From Paraplanobispora siamensis (GTDB lineage: Bacteria; Actinomycetota; Actinomycetes; Streptosporangiales; Streptosporangiaceae), in assembly GCF_016863175.1 (NCBI RefSeq), contig NZ_BOOJ01000062.1:1-64000 (forward strand): 64,000 nt of DNA, given 5' to 3'. The position numbers and the translations under genes were made by a program. Below the pieces are notes generated by a model. It worked only from the letters and a program-made list of their open reading frames with translations, ran no database searches and was not told where the DNA came from. Shown one piece after another: positions 18,182 through 27,567 of this stretch (within the stretch, counting starts at the first letter, position 1; the number at the start of each line of letters is the position of its first letter).

Positions 18182-18454
18182 TCACCCCGCCTCCGTCATG
18201 CCGCCGCGTGTTCTGCGGTTCTGGTTCTGGCGGCGGATCGCCAGGGCCATGTCCACGGCCGCCGCGACGGCGAGCACGAGCATCACTATGGTCAGCCACG
18301 TCATGCCTCCGGCGAAGGCGAGCGCGCCGATGGCGATGGCGGCGATCAGAGCGAAGGAGCCCAGGCGGATGTGGACGACGTCACGGGGCGTCGCCGGGAC
18401 CATGGGCTTGCCGGTCCTGGACGTCTGTTCCGGCTGCTGTGGTTCGGAAGTCAT
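18182..18454 (-). CDS. Small two-helix membrane protein
   Basis: This 90-residue protein has a polar N-terminus (~1-30), two adjacent hydrophobic helices (about 31-48 and 51-69: FALIAAIAIGALAFAGG and WLTIVMLVLAVAAAVDMALA) and a basic tail rich in Arg, Gln and Asn. GAGGAGG lies immediately upstream of the ATG. It resembles the short uncharacterised membrane proteins common in actinomycetes, such as DUF6343-type proteins, but the assignment is tentative. It is divergent from the ChaB-like gene. Confidence 0.7.
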   Translation of the reverse strand: MTSEPQQPEQTSRTGKPMVPATPRDVVHIRLGSFALIAAIAIGALAFAGGMTWLTIVMLVLAVAAAVDMALAIRRQNQNRRTRGGMTEAG

Positions 18455-18500
18455 GCTTTCCTCCTCAGTTCAGGCCTCACCTACCCCTTCGGATCTGCCC

Positions 18501-18516
18501 CATGCACGGGTGCATG
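18501..18516. promoter_or_regulatory. 16-bp palindrome in a divergent intergenic region
   Basis: CATGCAC-GG-GTGCATG is a perfect 7-2-7 inverted repeat. It lies 46 bp before the small membrane gene and 55 bp before the ChaB-like gene, which are divergent. It is a good operator candidate; the binding protein is unknown. Confidence 0.5.
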
Positions 18517-18571
18517 ATCCGGAAGGGAAAGGGCAGAGAGCGCTGACGAGCGGAAACGAGGTGATTTTGAT

Positions 18572-18964
18572 ATGCCTGCACGTGAAGAGCTGCCGTCGAC
18601 CCTGCGTCGCTCCCCCAAGAAGGCGCAGGAGACCTGGATCAAGGCCCATGACTCCGCGGTGGAGACCTACGGAGAGGGCGAGCGGGCGCACCGTACGGCA
18701 TTCGCCGCGCTGAAGCACTCCTTCGAGAAGGTGGGCGACCACTGGGAGGAGAAGAAGGCCAAGGGCCCCTCCGACAGGCAGGCGGCGAAGAGCACCCCCA
18801 AGCAGGGCAAGACCGCGGAGGGCGTGGACGCCAACGCCTCCAAGGAGCACCTGTACGACCTGGCCAGGCGGCTGGAGGTCAGGGGGCGTTCCAGCATGAC
18901 CAAGGGACAGCTCGTCGAGGCCATCAAGAAGGCCAACCAGCGGGCCACGGCCAAGGCCAGGTGA
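18572..18964 (+). CDS. ChaB-family protein with Rho-N-like C-terminus
   Basis: This 130-residue, highly charged soluble protein has a ChaB domain (residues ~5-62), recognisable from LPSTLRRSPKKAQETWIKAHDSAVETYG and the KVGDHWEEK end. A Lys-rich linker follows, then a SAP/Rho-N-type helix module (~88-125: EHLYDLARRLEVRGRSSMTK and QLVEAIKKAN) that usually binds nucleic acid. ChaB was named for cation transport regulation, but ChaB-Rho-N proteins of actinomycetes have no defined role. They commonly appear among stress genes, and a catalase follows here. Confidence 0.85.
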   Translation: MPAREELPSTLRRSPKKAQETWIKAHDSAVETYGEGERAHRTAFAALKHSFEKVGDHWEEKKAKGPSDRQAAKSTPKQGKTAEGVDANASKEHLYDLARRLEVRGRSSMTKGQLVEAIKKANQRATAKAR

Positions 18965-19096
18965 GTCGGGACCGGGTGGGCCGAAGCCGGGAAGCATGTC
19001 CGTTTTGATGAAAATTCTTTCCCCGTGAGCTATAAGCGGCGCCCTCCCGGATAAGGAACGGCCGGAAGCGAACGCCGCACGGAGGGAGACGTCACT

Positions 19097-20755
19097 GTGA
19101 CGGATGTGTCGAGCAAGGGCCCGCAGCCGGGCGACGAGCGCCCGGTGCTGACCAACCGGCAGGGACACCCGGTCTACGACAACCAGAACCAGCGCACGGT
19201 GGGCGCCCGGGGCCCGGCCACGCTGGAGAACTACCAGTTCCTGGAGAAGATCAGCCACTTCGACCGCGAGCGCATCCCCGAGCGGGTGGTCCACGCCCGG
19301 GGCGCGACCGCCTACGGCTACTTCGAGGCCACCGGCATGCTGGGCGACGAGCCGATCAGCCGCTACACCCGGGCGAAGCTGTTCCAGGAGGCGGGCAAGC
19401 GCACCGACGTGGCCCTGCGCTTCTCCACCGTGATCGGCGGCCGCGACTCCTCGGAGGCGGCGCGCGACCCGCGCGGGTTCGCGGTGAAGTTCTACACCGA
19501 GGACGGCAACTGGGACCTGGTCGGCAACAACCTGGCCGTCTTCTTCATCAGGGACGCCATCAAGTTCCCCGACGTGATCCACGCCCTCAAGCCCGACCCG
19601 GTGACGTTCCGCCAGGAGCCCAACCGGATCTTCGACTTCATGTCGCAGACGCCCGAGGCCATGCACATGCTGGTCAACCTGTTCAGCCCGCGCGGCATCC
19701 CCGCCGACTACCGGCACCAGCAGGGCTTCGGGGTGAACACCTACAAGTGGGTCAACGAACAGGGCGAGACCCACCTGGTGAAGTACCACTGGATGCCCAA
19801 GCAGGGCGTGCGCAGCATGACGGCCGCGGACGCGGCGGCCGTGCAGGCCGACGACCTCGGGCACGCCACCAAGGACCTGCGCGATGCCATCGACCGCGGC
19901 GACTACCCGGAGTGGGAGCTGCTGGTCCAGATCATGACCGACGAGGAGCACCCCGAGCTGGACTTCGACCCGCTGGACGACACCAAGGTCTGGCCCGAGG
20001 ACCAGTTCCCGGCCCGGTCGGTCGGCAGGCTCGTCCTCGACCGCAACGTCGAGAACAACTTCGCCGAGAACGAGCAGATCTCCTTCGGTACCGGCGTCCT
20101 GGTCGACGGGCTGGACTTCTCCGACGACAAGATGCTGGTCGGCCGCACCTTCTCCTACAGCGACACCCAGCGCTACCGGGTCGGCCCCAACTATCTGCAG
20201 TTGCCGGTGAACCAGGCCAAGAACGCCAACGTGCGCACCAACCAGCGCGACGGCCAGATGACCTACTTCGTGGACGGCGCGGGGGAGAACCCGCACGTCA
20301 ACTACGAGCCCTCGATCACCGGCGGTCTGCGCGAGGGCCAGTACCCCACGCACGACGAGCAGGGACCGGTGATCAGCGGGCGGCTCACCCGCAAGCGCAT
20401 CCCGCGCACCAACGACTACAAGCAGGCCGGGCAGCGCTTCCGGCTGATGGAGCAGTGGGAGCGCGACGACCTCGTGCACAACTTCGTCACGATGCTGTCG
20501 CAGTGCGACCGGCCCATCCAGGAGCGCATGGTCTGGCACTTCCTGCTGGTGGAGGACGAGCTCGGGCTGCGCGTGGGGGAGGGCCTCGGCATCGCCCCCG
20601 AGGACGTCGCCCACCTGGAGCCGCTGGCCAGTCAGGACCTGACCGACGAGGACCGCGAGCGCCTGTCCCAGCTGGGCAAGAACGGGCCGCGCGACGTCAC
20701 CGGCCTGAAGATGACCCACTGCGTGCCCAACGAGCGGGCCGTGATGGCTTCGTGA
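19097..20755 (+). CDS. Monofunctional haem catalase
   Basis: This 552-residue catalase decomposes hydrogen peroxide. [22 protein letters not shown] (residues ~55-76) holds the distal catalytic His; [23 protein letters not shown] and [16 protein letters not shown] follow, with the distal Asn within VGNN. The proximal haem ligand Tyr is in [16 protein letters not shown] (~350). The length is slightly above the ~480-residue small-subunit catalases because of a C-terminal extension past [20 protein letters not shown]. The GTG start has GGAGGGAG about ten bases upstream. It is the likely stress-defence enzyme of this neighbourhood. Confidence 0.95.
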   Translation: MTDVSSKGPQPGDERPVLTNRQGHPVYDNQNQRTVGARGPATLENYQFLEKISHFDRERIPERVVHARGATAYGYFEATGMLGDEPISRYTRAKLFQEAGKRTDVALRFSTVIGGRDSSEAARDPRGFAVKFYTEDGNWDLVGNNLAVFFIRDAIKFPDVIHALKPDPVTFRQEPNRIFDFMSQTPEAMHMLVNLFSPRGIPADYRHQQGFGVNTYKWVNEQGETHLVKYHWMPKQGVRSMTAADAAAVQADDLGHATKDLRDAIDRGDYPEWELLVQIMTDEEHPELDFDPLDDTKVWPEDQFPARSVGRLVLDRNVENNFAENEQISFGTGVLVDGLDFSDDKMLVGRTFSYSDTQRYRVGPNYLQLPVNQAKNANVRTNQRDGQMTYFVDGAGENPHVNYEPSITGGLREGQYPTHDEQGPVISGRLTRKRIPRTNDYKQAGQRFRLMEQWERDDLVHNFVTMLSQCDRPIQERMVWHFLLVEDELGLRVGEGLGIAPEDVAHLEPLASQDLTDEDRERLSQLGKNGPRDVTGLKMTHCVPNERAVMAS

Positions 20756-20774
20756 GCGGCGGGCGGCCGCGGCC

Positions 20775-20861
20775 TGACGGCTGAACGGCTGAACGGCTGA
20801 CCGCTGACCGGCTCACTGAACTGACCGGCTGAACGGCTGACCGGACTGAACGTCTGAAGGG
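20775..20861. repeat. Degenerate CTGAACGG/CTGACCGG repeat
   Basis: After the catalase stop the sequence consists of imperfect 8-10-base units (GGCTGAACGG, GCTGACCGGC, ACTGAACG) repeated about nine times. No coding potential is apparent. Confidence 0.75.
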
Positions 20862-20880
20862 CGGCGAGGCCGCCCGGCAC

Positions 20881-20915
20881 GGCGCCCGCGCGGCGGACCC
20901 CACCGCGCGGGCGCC
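20881..20915 (+). terminator. Terminator after catalase
   Basis: A 13-bp perfect stem (GGCGCCCGCGCGG / CCGCGCGGGCGCC) with a 9-base loop is followed shortly by a TTTT run. Confidence 0.85.
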
Positions 20916-21000
20916 GCCGTTTTCCGCGCCCCCGCACCCTCGCGCCCCTACACCCTCGCGCCCCTACACCCACGCGTTCCCACGCCCTCGTGTCCTCGTG

Positions 21001-21056
21001 CCTCCACGCCTCCACGCCTCCACGCCCCCACGCCCCCACGCCCCCACGCCCCCACG
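21001..21056. repeat. 8-bp tandem repeat, seven copies
   Basis: Three copies of CCTCCACG are followed by four of CCCCCACG, a neat drift of one base within an array. More degenerate copies extend leftward to about 20935. Together with the previous repeat this fills the gene-free 20756-21324 region apart from the leader of the sugar-importer operon. Confidence 0.9.
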
Positions 21057-21324
21057 CCCCCGCAGCCTCGCGGCTCGCCGAGGGCGCCTCTCCTCGTACG
21101 GCTTCGCACGCCGTCCTGTCCTGACAGCAAGCTTTAACTCGTCTTGACGGGAAGCGGTTCTCCGGAAAACGTGGATTCAACCGCCCCCAACGGGGAAGTC
21201 GGGTGCTCCCAGCACGACTGATCCGCCGGGAAGGGCGGCCCTGCGGCGCTCTCTCCGCGACGGCCCCCGCGCGAGATCGAGCCCCCGGCGGGCTGGGTGG
21301 ACGAGGTGGAGGAGAGGAACGACC

Positions 21325-22746
21325 ATGCCCAGACGCCTGGTGGACGCGCGCCGTACCGCGAAGGTGGGCGGGGGTGCCGCGAGAAGCCGATCGGGCCGCG
21401 CCGCGACGGCGGCCCTGGCCACCGTGCTGACCGCTACCGTCGCCGCGTGCGGCGGGGTCGGCTCGGGAGGCGGGGGCGGAGGAGGGGGCGGCACGACGGG
21501 GGGCCAGTCGTCGCTGACCACCATGGGCTTCGGACTGCCGGACGAGATCGCCACCGTCCGCGTCGACGCGTTCAAGAAGGCGCGCCCCGACGTCACCCTG
21601 CGGATCAACGAGGGACAGTTCGACGAGCAGGCGTTCCTGTCGGCGGTGGCCAGCGGCAACGCGCCGGACGTCGTCTATCTCAGCCGTGACCGCATCGGCA
21701 GCTACGCGGCGCGTGGGGCGATCCAGCCGCTGGACGGGTGCGTCTCGGAGCAGAACATCCCGACCGGGGACTTCTACCCGGCCGCGCAGCAGCAGGTGAA
21801 GTACGACGGCAAGTGGTACGGCATCCCGGAGTTCTACAACTCGATCGTCCTGGTGGTGAACGACAAGGCCGCCAAGGACGCGGGCGTCGATCCGGCGGCC
21901 GTCGACACCTCCGACTGGGACGAGCTGGCCAAGCTGGCCGAGAAGATGACGCGGACCGAGGGCGGGAAGATCGAGCGCTTCGGCTTCTATCCCAAGCTCC
22001 CGGAGTTCCTCCCGCTGTGGGCCAAGGCCAACGGCGCCGACATCCTGTCGGAGGACGGGCGCACCTCGAAGCTGAACGACCCGAAGGTCGCCGAGGCGCT
22101 GGACTACGCGAGTCGCCTGGTGGAGTCGCAGGGCGGCTGGACCAAGCTCAAGGCCTTCACCGAGACCTTCGACTACTTCGGCGAGGGCAACCCGTTCGTC
22201 AAGGACCAGATCGGCGCGATGCTCACCGAGCAGTTCGTGGTCACCGCGATGGCCGGGACCACGCCGGACGCCGAGATCACCGTGCTGCCGTTCAAGGACC
22301 GGCAGGGCAACCCGGTCAACAACGTGGGCGGCAACGCCTGGGTGATCCCGAAGGGGGCCAAGAACCCCGACGCCGCGTGCACGTGGATCAAGACCATGAC
22401 CGCGGCCGACACCTGGGTCGCGGCGGCGCGGGCGCGGGCCGAAAAGCGCGCCCAGGAGGGCAAGGCCTACACCGGCACCTACACCGGCAACGCCAAGGCC
22501 GATGAGGTGATCTTCTCCGAGCTCGTGAAGCCGAGCGGGAAGAAGGCGTTCGACGACGCGGTCAAGGTGATCCGCTCGGTGCAGGAGGCGGGCTTCGTGG
22601 TGCCGCAGTCCGCGGCGGCGGCGGAGTTCAAGAAGGCCTGGGAGGATGCCGGCACCAGGGTGCTGCAGGGATCACAGGACGCCGCCGAGTCCCTGTCCCG
22701 GGCGCACACCGAGGCGCAGAAGGCCATCGACGAGGCGACGTCGTGA
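21325..22746 (+). CDS. Sugar ABC transporter substrate-binding lipoprotein (CUT1)
   Basis: This 473-residue extracellular solute-binding protein (family 1) has an Arg-rich n-region and a hydrophobic stretch (AATAALATVLTATVAAC) ending in a lipobox Cys at about residue 42. A Gly/Thr linker anchors the mature domain to the membrane. PDVVYLSRDRIGSYAARGAIQPLD, WYGIPEFYNSIVLVVND and NVGGNAWVIPKGAKNP are the usual hinge and binding regions. The first operon gene has GGAGGAGAGG before its ATG and is followed by two permeases. The sugar cannot be named. Confidence 0.92.
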   Translation: MPRRLVDARRTAKVGGGAARSRSGRAATAALATVLTATVAACGGVGSGGGGGGGGGTTGGQSSLTTMGFGLPDEIATVRVDAFKKARPDVTLRINEGQFDEQAFLSAVASGNAPDVVYLSRDRIGSYAARGAIQPLDGCVSEQNIPTGDFYPAAQQQVKYDGKWYGIPEFYNSIVLVVNDKAAKDAGVDPAAVDTSDWDELAKLAEKMTRTEGGKIERFGFYPKLPEFLPLWAKANGADILSEDGRTSKLNDPKVAEALDYASRLVESQGGWTKLKAFTETFDYFGEGNPFVKDQIGAMLTEQFVVTAMAGTTPDAEITVLPFKDRQGNPVNNVGGNAWVIPKGAKNPDAACTWIKTMTAADTWVAAARARAEKRAQEGKAYTGTYTGNAKADEVIFSELVKPSGKKAFDDAVKVIRSVQEAGFVVPQSAAAAEFKKAWEDAGTRVLQGSQDAAESLSRAHTEAQKAIDEATS

Positions 22747-22798
22747 CCCGCACGCCGTACGACGCCGTCGTCGTGACGGGCGGGATCGGCGGGCCGCT

Positions 22799-23812
22799 GT
22801 GAAGAGGACCGCCGGGGAGAAGAGCGCTGCGGGAGGCGCCGCCGGGGGAAAGACCGTCACGGGAAAGGCCGCCGGAGAGGGCGGGGGACGGGCCGGGCGG
22901 GTCGGGAGGCTGCGGCCCGAGACCCGCTGGGCGTACGTCTTCCTGCTGCCGTGGCTCATCGGCCTGGTCCTCTTCCAGGCCGGGCCGATGCTCGCCAGCC
23001 TGGTGCTGTCGTTCACCGACTACGACCTGATCGGCGCACCGGAGTTCGCCGGGACGGCCAACTACGCGCGGATGATGGAGGATCCCAAGGTCGCCCGCGC
23101 GATCGGCAACACCGTCCTGTACACGCTGCTGCACGTGCCGCTGGCGATCATCCTCGCGCTCGCGCTGGCGCTGGTGCTCAACCGGATCACCGGCCGCGCG
23201 GCCGGGGTGTTCCGGACGATCTTCTATCTGCCCTCCATGACGCCCTACGTCGCGGTGGGCGTGCTCTTCCTGTTCCTGCTCAACGGGCAGGCGGGGGTGG
23301 TCAACGCCTTCCTGGGGCTGTTCGGGATCGAGGGTCCGCAGTGGACCACCGACCCCGACTGGATCCTGATGGGCATCGTGCTGATGTCGCTGTGGAACCT
23401 GGGCTCGACGACGATCATCCTGTTCGCGGCCCTGCGCAACGTGCCGCGCGAGCTGACCGAGGCCGCGATGATCGACGGGGCGGGGCCGTGGCAGCGCTTC
23501 CGCGCGGTGACCCTGCCGATGATCAGCTCGGCGCTCTTCTTCGTGGTGATCATCAACACGATCAGCTCGCTGCAGATGTTCGACCAGGTCTACACGATGT
23601 TCTTCGGCAACCAGATCGCCCAGCAGTCGTACGGCGACGCGGCGCTGTTCTATGTGATCTATCTCTTCCAGCAGGCGTTCCAGTTCCTGCACATGGGCTA
23701 CGCCTCGGCGCTGGCCTGGGTGCTGTTCATCGTGATCGCGATCATCACGCTGATCCAGGTGAGGGTGGGCAACCGGATGGTCTACTACGAGGCCGAGGAG
23801 CACGCCGGATGA
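22799..23812 (+). CDS. Sugar ABC transporter permease 1 (MalF-like)
   Basis: This 337-residue inner-membrane permease has a basic, Gly/Ala-rich cytoplasmic start and then six hydrophobic segments from about residue 45 (YVFLLPWLIGLVLFQAGPML) to 320. The ATPase-contact EAA loop reads ELTEAAMIDGAGPWQRFRAV, followed by TLPMI. The GTG at 22799 gives the expected family length; the longer reading upstream overlaps the binding-protein gene and is Arg/Pro noise. The stop overlaps the next start (ATGATG). No ATPase gene follows, so a shared MsiK-type ATPase elsewhere is probably used. Confidence 0.92.
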   Translation: MKRTAGEKSAAGGAAGGKTVTGKAAGEGGGRAGRVGRLRPETRWAYVFLLPWLIGLVLFQAGPMLASLVLSFTDYDLIGAPEFAGTANYARMMEDPKVARAIGNTVLYTLLHVPLAIILALALALVLNRITGRAAGVFRTIFYLPSMTPYVAVGVLFLFLLNGQAGVVNAFLGLFGIEGPQWTTDPDWILMGIVLMSLWNLGSTTIILFAALRNVPRELTEAAMIDGAGPWQRFRAVTLPMISSALFFVVIINTISSLQMFDQVYTMFFGNQIAQQSYGDAALFYVIYLFQQAFQFLHMGYASALAWVLFIVIAIITLIQVRVGNRMVYYEAEEHAG

Positions 23813-24720
23813 TGGCCGTCGAACCGATCACCTCCGCGGTCCGGCCGGAGACCGCCCGGCCCGCGCAGGGCGCGGCCCCGGACCCGGCGGGCAGGGGGAC
23901 GGGGAAGGTCTTCTTCCTGACCGTCCTGGCCGCCGCCTCAGTGATCTTCCTCTATCCGTTCGTCTGGCTCGTGGTGGCCTCCCTCAAGCCCCGCGACCGG
24001 ACGTTCAGCGACCCGTTCCTGCCCTGGCCGGTCCCCTTCCGGCCGGAGAACTACGTGGCCGTCTGGGATGCGGCCCCCATGCTGACCTGGCTGGTCAACA
24101 CGGTGGTGGTGGGCGTCGCGGCCGCGCTGGCGGTCACGCTGTCCAGCGCCTTCGTGGCCTTCGGCTTCGCCTACTTCCGCTTCCCGGGCCGGGGGATCAT
24201 CTTCGGCAGCGTGCTGGCGACGATGATGCTGCCGGCGGCGGTGACCCTGGTGCCGACCTTCCTGATCTGGAACGCCGCGGGGCTGACCGGCACGCAGGTG
24301 CCGCTGTGGGCGGGCAACCTGTTCGGTTCGGCGTTCTACATCTTCCTGCTGCGCCAGTTCCTGCTCGGTGTGCCGCGCTACGTCTTCGAGGCCGCGCGCG
24401 TCGACGGCGCGTCGTACTTCGACCTGTTCTGGCGGATCGCGCTGCCGCTGTCGCGCCCGGCGCTGATCATCGCCTTCATCTTCGAGCTCAAGGCGAGCTG
24501 GTTCGACCTGATGAAGCCGCTGATCTATCTGCAGGATCCGGCGCTCTACACGCTGCCGCGCGGCCTGAAGGCCGTCGTCGACCAGTTCTACCAGGGCGGC
24601 GACCCCAAGTGGGAGATCGTCCTCGCGGCGAGCGTGGTGACCACGCTCCCGCTGATCGTGATCTTCTTCCTCGGTCAGCGCTACTTCGTCCAGGGCATCG
24701 CCACCACCGGCCGCCGCTGA
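23809..24720 (+). CDS. Sugar ABC transporter permease 2 (MalG-like)
   Basis: This 303-residue partner permease has six transmembrane segments starting at VFFLTVLAAASVIFLYPFVW (~residue 33). Its EAA loop is EAARVDGASYFDLFWRIALP, and it ends in YFVQGIATTGRR, which is typical of MalG-like proteins. ATG at 23809 overlaps the stop of permease 1, with a second in-frame ATG right after it; GAGGAG lies upstream. It forms the translocation pore with permease 1 for the lipoprotein-bound sugar. Confidence 0.93.
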   Translation: MMAVEPITSAVRPETARPAQGAAPDPAGRGTGKVFFLTVLAAASVIFLYPFVWLVVASLKPRDRTFSDPFLPWPVPFRPENYVAVWDAAPMLTWLVNTVVVGVAAALAVTLSSAFVAFGFAYFRFPGRGIIFGSVLATMMLPAAVTLVPTFLIWNAAGLTGTQVPLWAGNLFGSAFYIFLLRQFLLGVPRYVFEAARVDGASYFDLFWRIALPLSRPALIIAFIFELKASWFDLMKPLIYLQDPALYTLPRGLKAVVDQFYQGGDPKWEIVLAASVVTTLPLIVIFFLGQRYFVQGIATTGRR

Positions 24721-24729
24721 CGGCCGGCC

Positions 24730-24781
24730 GGACGCGGAGCCCGGACGCGGAGTCCGGACGCGGAGTCCGGACGCAGGCCCG
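24730..24781. repeat. 13-bp tandem repeat after the permease
   Basis: GGACGCGGAGTCC-type units start at 24730, 24743, 24756 and 24769, with degenerate 12-base copies continuing to about 24805. The array lies between the permease stop and the terminator. Confidence 0.82.
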
Positions 24782-24813
24782 ATGCGGAGTTCGGACGCGG
24801 GGCCCGGAAAGCG

Positions 24814-24849
24814 CCCGGGGCCGCCTCCCCGAAGGGAGACGGCCCCGGG
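24814..24849. terminator. Bidirectional terminator
   Basis: An outer 10-bp stem (CCCGGGGCCG / CGGCCCCGGG) encloses a second stem, CTCCC-CGAA-GGGAG. It lies between the convergent permease and CBS genes. Confidence 0.85.
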
Positions 24850-24867
24850 TGTGCGGGGGACGGAGAC

Positions 24868-25284
24868 TCAGGCCGCGCTGATCGCGTCGAGCAGGTCACC
24901 GACCGGCCGGTCGGGCAGCGCCCTGGCCACGTCGGCCAGCGCCACGATTCCGACCAGCTTGTGACCGTCGATCACCGGCAGCCTGCGCACCTGGTGCGAG
25001 GCCATCGTCCGGAGGATCTCCGCGGCGTCGTCGTCGGCGCCGATGGTCACGGCCTCGCCCTGGGCCAGCTCACCGGCCAGGCAGGAGTTCGGGTCCTTGC
25101 CCTCGGCCAGGACCTTGATCACGATGTCGCGGTCGGTCAGCATGCCCTTCAGCCGGTCGTCCGTGCCGCAGATGGGCAGGGATCCCACCCCCAGGCGCGC
25201 CATCTTCCTGGCCGCGTCGAGAACCGTCTCGTCGGCGTTCACGCATTCCGCGTTCGACGTCATGATGTCGCGTGCGGTCGGCAT
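24868..25284 (-). CDS. CBS-domain protein
   Basis: This 138-residue protein consists of two CBS motifs, an adenine-nucleotide-sensing Bateman module. The first (~5-62) includes DIMTSNAECVNADETVLDAA and LPICGTDDRLKGMLTDRDI. The second (~72-130) includes GEAVTIGADDDAAEILRTMA and LPVIDGHKLVGIVALADVA. There is no catalytic domain, so it is presumably a regulatory or energy-sensing protein. The ATG giving MPTARDIMTSN has AAAGGAG upstream. A SigB-like promoter candidate precedes it. Confidence 0.92.
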   Translation of the reverse strand: MPTARDIMTSNAECVNADETVLDAARKMARLGVGSLPICGTDDRLKGMLTDRDIVIKVLAEGKDPNSCLAGELAQGEAVTIGADDDAAEILRTMASHQVRRLPVIDGHKLVGIVALADVARALPDRPVGDLLDAISAA

Positions 25285-25318
25285 TCTCGCTCCTTTCGGT
25301 GGTTGCGGACTTCTGCGG

Positions 25319-25343
25319 CTGCCCGCGCAGAAGGGAACGAAAC
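25319..25343 (-). promoter_or_regulatory. Candidate SigB-like promoter for the CBS gene
   Basis: On the minus strand GTTT (plus 25340-25343) and GGGCAG (25319-25324) are 15 bases apart. This is a near match to the actinobacterial stress-sigma consensus GTTT-N14-16-GGGTAT, and lies 35 bp before the ATG. Confidence 0.4.
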
Positions 25344-25384
25344 CGGTCGGACATGAACCGGGATCAACGGGAAACGGGAGGTGT

Positions 25385-25927
<543 letters not shown>

Positions 25928-25948
25928 CCAGCGATGATCGAATGAACC

Positions 25949-25973
25949 GTTTGCCCGGTGGGGCGGGGGGTAG
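25949..25973 (+). promoter_or_regulatory. SigB-like promoter of the first DUF2254 gene
   Basis: GTTT (25949-25952), a 15-base spacer and GGGTAG (25968-25973) match the stress-sigma consensus closely. Transcription would begin around 25980, next to the GTG at 25982. This implies a leaderless or near-leaderless mRNA and supports that start codon. Confidence 0.65.
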
Positions 25974-25981
25974 CGGGCGGC

Positions 25982-27424
25982 GTGTCAGAAATATCGCGAT
26001 TACGGCGTTATGTACCTGAGCGTCAGGATCTCCGGGTCCGCTGGCGGCTTTCGGTCACCGAGTTCCTCTTCACCCCCCTGCTCATGGTCCTGGGGTCGGT
26101 CGCGCTCGCGGTGGGAGCGGTCCTGATCGACCTGTCCTCGCCGGAGTGGCCGGCCGGGCTCCGCGAGACCTTCGTACGGCTGTTCCCGCACGAGAACCTC
26201 ATCAGCACGCTGCGGGTGATCGCCACCGGCCTGGTGACGGTCACCACCCTCACCCTGTCGGCGCTGATGGTGGCGATCTCGCACACCGCCACGACCGTCG
26301 CCCCCGTGGTGTTCGACCAGTTCCTGCGGCGCCGGGCCAACCAGGCCTACTTCGGGTACGTCGCGGGCTGCGCCACCTACACCTACCTGGTGATGGCCGT
26401 CATGCGCCCGCACTGGGCCGGGGTGGGGGCGCTGCTGGCGCTGGTCCTGGCCGCCGGGGCGCTGGTCCTGCTGGTCTTCATGGGGTACGCCATGATCGAC
26501 CAGATGCGCCCCACCTCGGTGGTGCGCTCGATCCAGGAGCTCGCCTTCCGGGCCCGGCTGCGCCAGCTGCCCCTGCTGGCGCGCTCGCGCACCAGGCCCC
26601 GTCTCACCGGGGACTCCGTCCCGGTGACCACCCAGGCGACCGGCTACGTGGTCGACATCAGCACCGCCCGCCTGCAGGAGCTGCTGGCCCCCACGGGCGA
26701 GGAGGTCGAGGTCGCCTTCCAGGTGCGGATCGGGGACCTGCTGGCCTACGGCGACACCGTCGCGCGCATCCACGGCGGCACCGAGCAGCAGCGCCGGCAC
26801 GTCGCCGACCGGGTGCTAGGCTGCGTGACGATCGACCGCATCCGCAACGCCGACGTCGACCCCGACCACGCCGTCGAACAGCTGGGCAACGTCGCCTGGG
26901 CGGCCACCTCCACCCGGCAGAACCCGGACGTGGCCCTGGCCTCCGTCGGCGCCCTGCGCGACCTGTCGGCGCGCTGCGCCGCGGCGGGGGTCCCCGACGC
27001 CGAGGTGTACGGCGGGCCGCTGCCGGTGGTCTACGACGACGCCATGCAGCGGCGGATCGTGGCGGCCCTGGTCGACCTCGTGGTGGTCAGCACCTCCTCG
27101 CGCCAGCACCAGACCTGCGCCGTGGCGCTGTCCACCCTGGCCGAGATCCTGCCCCAGCTCGACGACCGGGACCGGGACGTGGCGGTCCTGAGCCTGCAGC
27201 GGGCGCTGCCGGCGACGCTGTCGCACGTGGCGAGTGTGGAGATGGGCCGCGGCCTGGCCCGGCTGCGCGCCGCCTTCGACGCGATCGGCCGGGAGGACAT
27301 GGCCGACCAGGTCCGCGACATGGGTCCCCGGCTGGTCAGGGAGAACGGCCTGGGCGACGGCGACCTCATCGACCACCTCGACGACCTCGACATCACCGGC
27401 CCCCGTCCCTTCCGCTACCGCTGA
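25982..27424 (+). CDS. DUF2254 membrane protein, copy 1
   Basis: This 480-residue protein has four hydrophobic segments in its first half (roughly 22-45, 70-95, 115-132 and 138-160), followed by a large cytoplasmic domain. Hallmark strings are ISHTATTVAPVVFDQFLRRR, NQAYFGYVAGC, MIDQMRPTSVVRSIQELAF, TQATGYVVDIS and VEQLGNVAWAATSTRQNPD. These are the conserved DUF2254 blocks. Function is unknown. The GTG at 25982 is chosen because the SigB-like promoter ends just before it; an earlier GTG at 25958 would lie within the promoter. A second copy lies at 58473. Confidence 0.9.
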   Translation: MSEISRLRRYVPERQDLRVRWRLSVTEFLFTPLLMVLGSVALAVGAVLIDLSSPEWPAGLRETFVRLFPHENLISTLRVIATGLVTVTTLTLSALMVAISHTATTVAPVVFDQFLRRRANQAYFGYVAGCATYTYLVMAVMRPHWAGVGALLALVLAAGALVLLVFMGYAMIDQMRPTSVVRSIQELAFRARLRQLPLLARSRTRPRLTGDSVPVTTQATGYVVDISTARLQELLAPTGEEVEVAFQVRIGDLLAYGDTVARIHGGTEQQRRHVADRVLGCVTIDRIRNADVDPDHAVEQLGNVAWAATSTRQNPDVALASVGALRDLSARCAAAGVPDAEVYGGPLPVVYDDAMQRRIVAALVDLVVVSTSSRQHQTCAVALSTLAEILPQLDDRDRDVAVLSLQRALPATLSHVASVEMGRGLARLRAAFDAIGREDMADQVRDMGPRLVRENGLGDGDLIDHLDDLDITGPRPFRYR

Positions 27425-27431
27425 ACCCTCA

Positions 27432-27471
27432 CCCGTACGGCCGGCCCCGAAAAACCACCCGGCCGTACGGG
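27432..27471 (+). terminator. 13-bp hairpin terminator
   Basis: CCCGTACGGCCGG pairs perfectly with CCGGCCGTACGGG. The loop contains an A-run (CCCGAAAAACCA). It starts ten bases after the DUF2254 stop. Confidence 0.85.
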
Positions 27472-27567
27472 GCAGCTGCTCCTTCCCCGTTGCGACGCTG
27501 CCCGTAATGGGAAGCCTGGGGAAGGCCGGGCGATTCGGCTCCGGTCCGGCTGCGCGAACTGATCATT

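Noticed and set aside
21144-21172. Promoter from TTGACG before the sugar-binding protein gene
   Set aside because: At a 17-base spacing the -10 would be AAACGT, a poor match, so no promoter is called.
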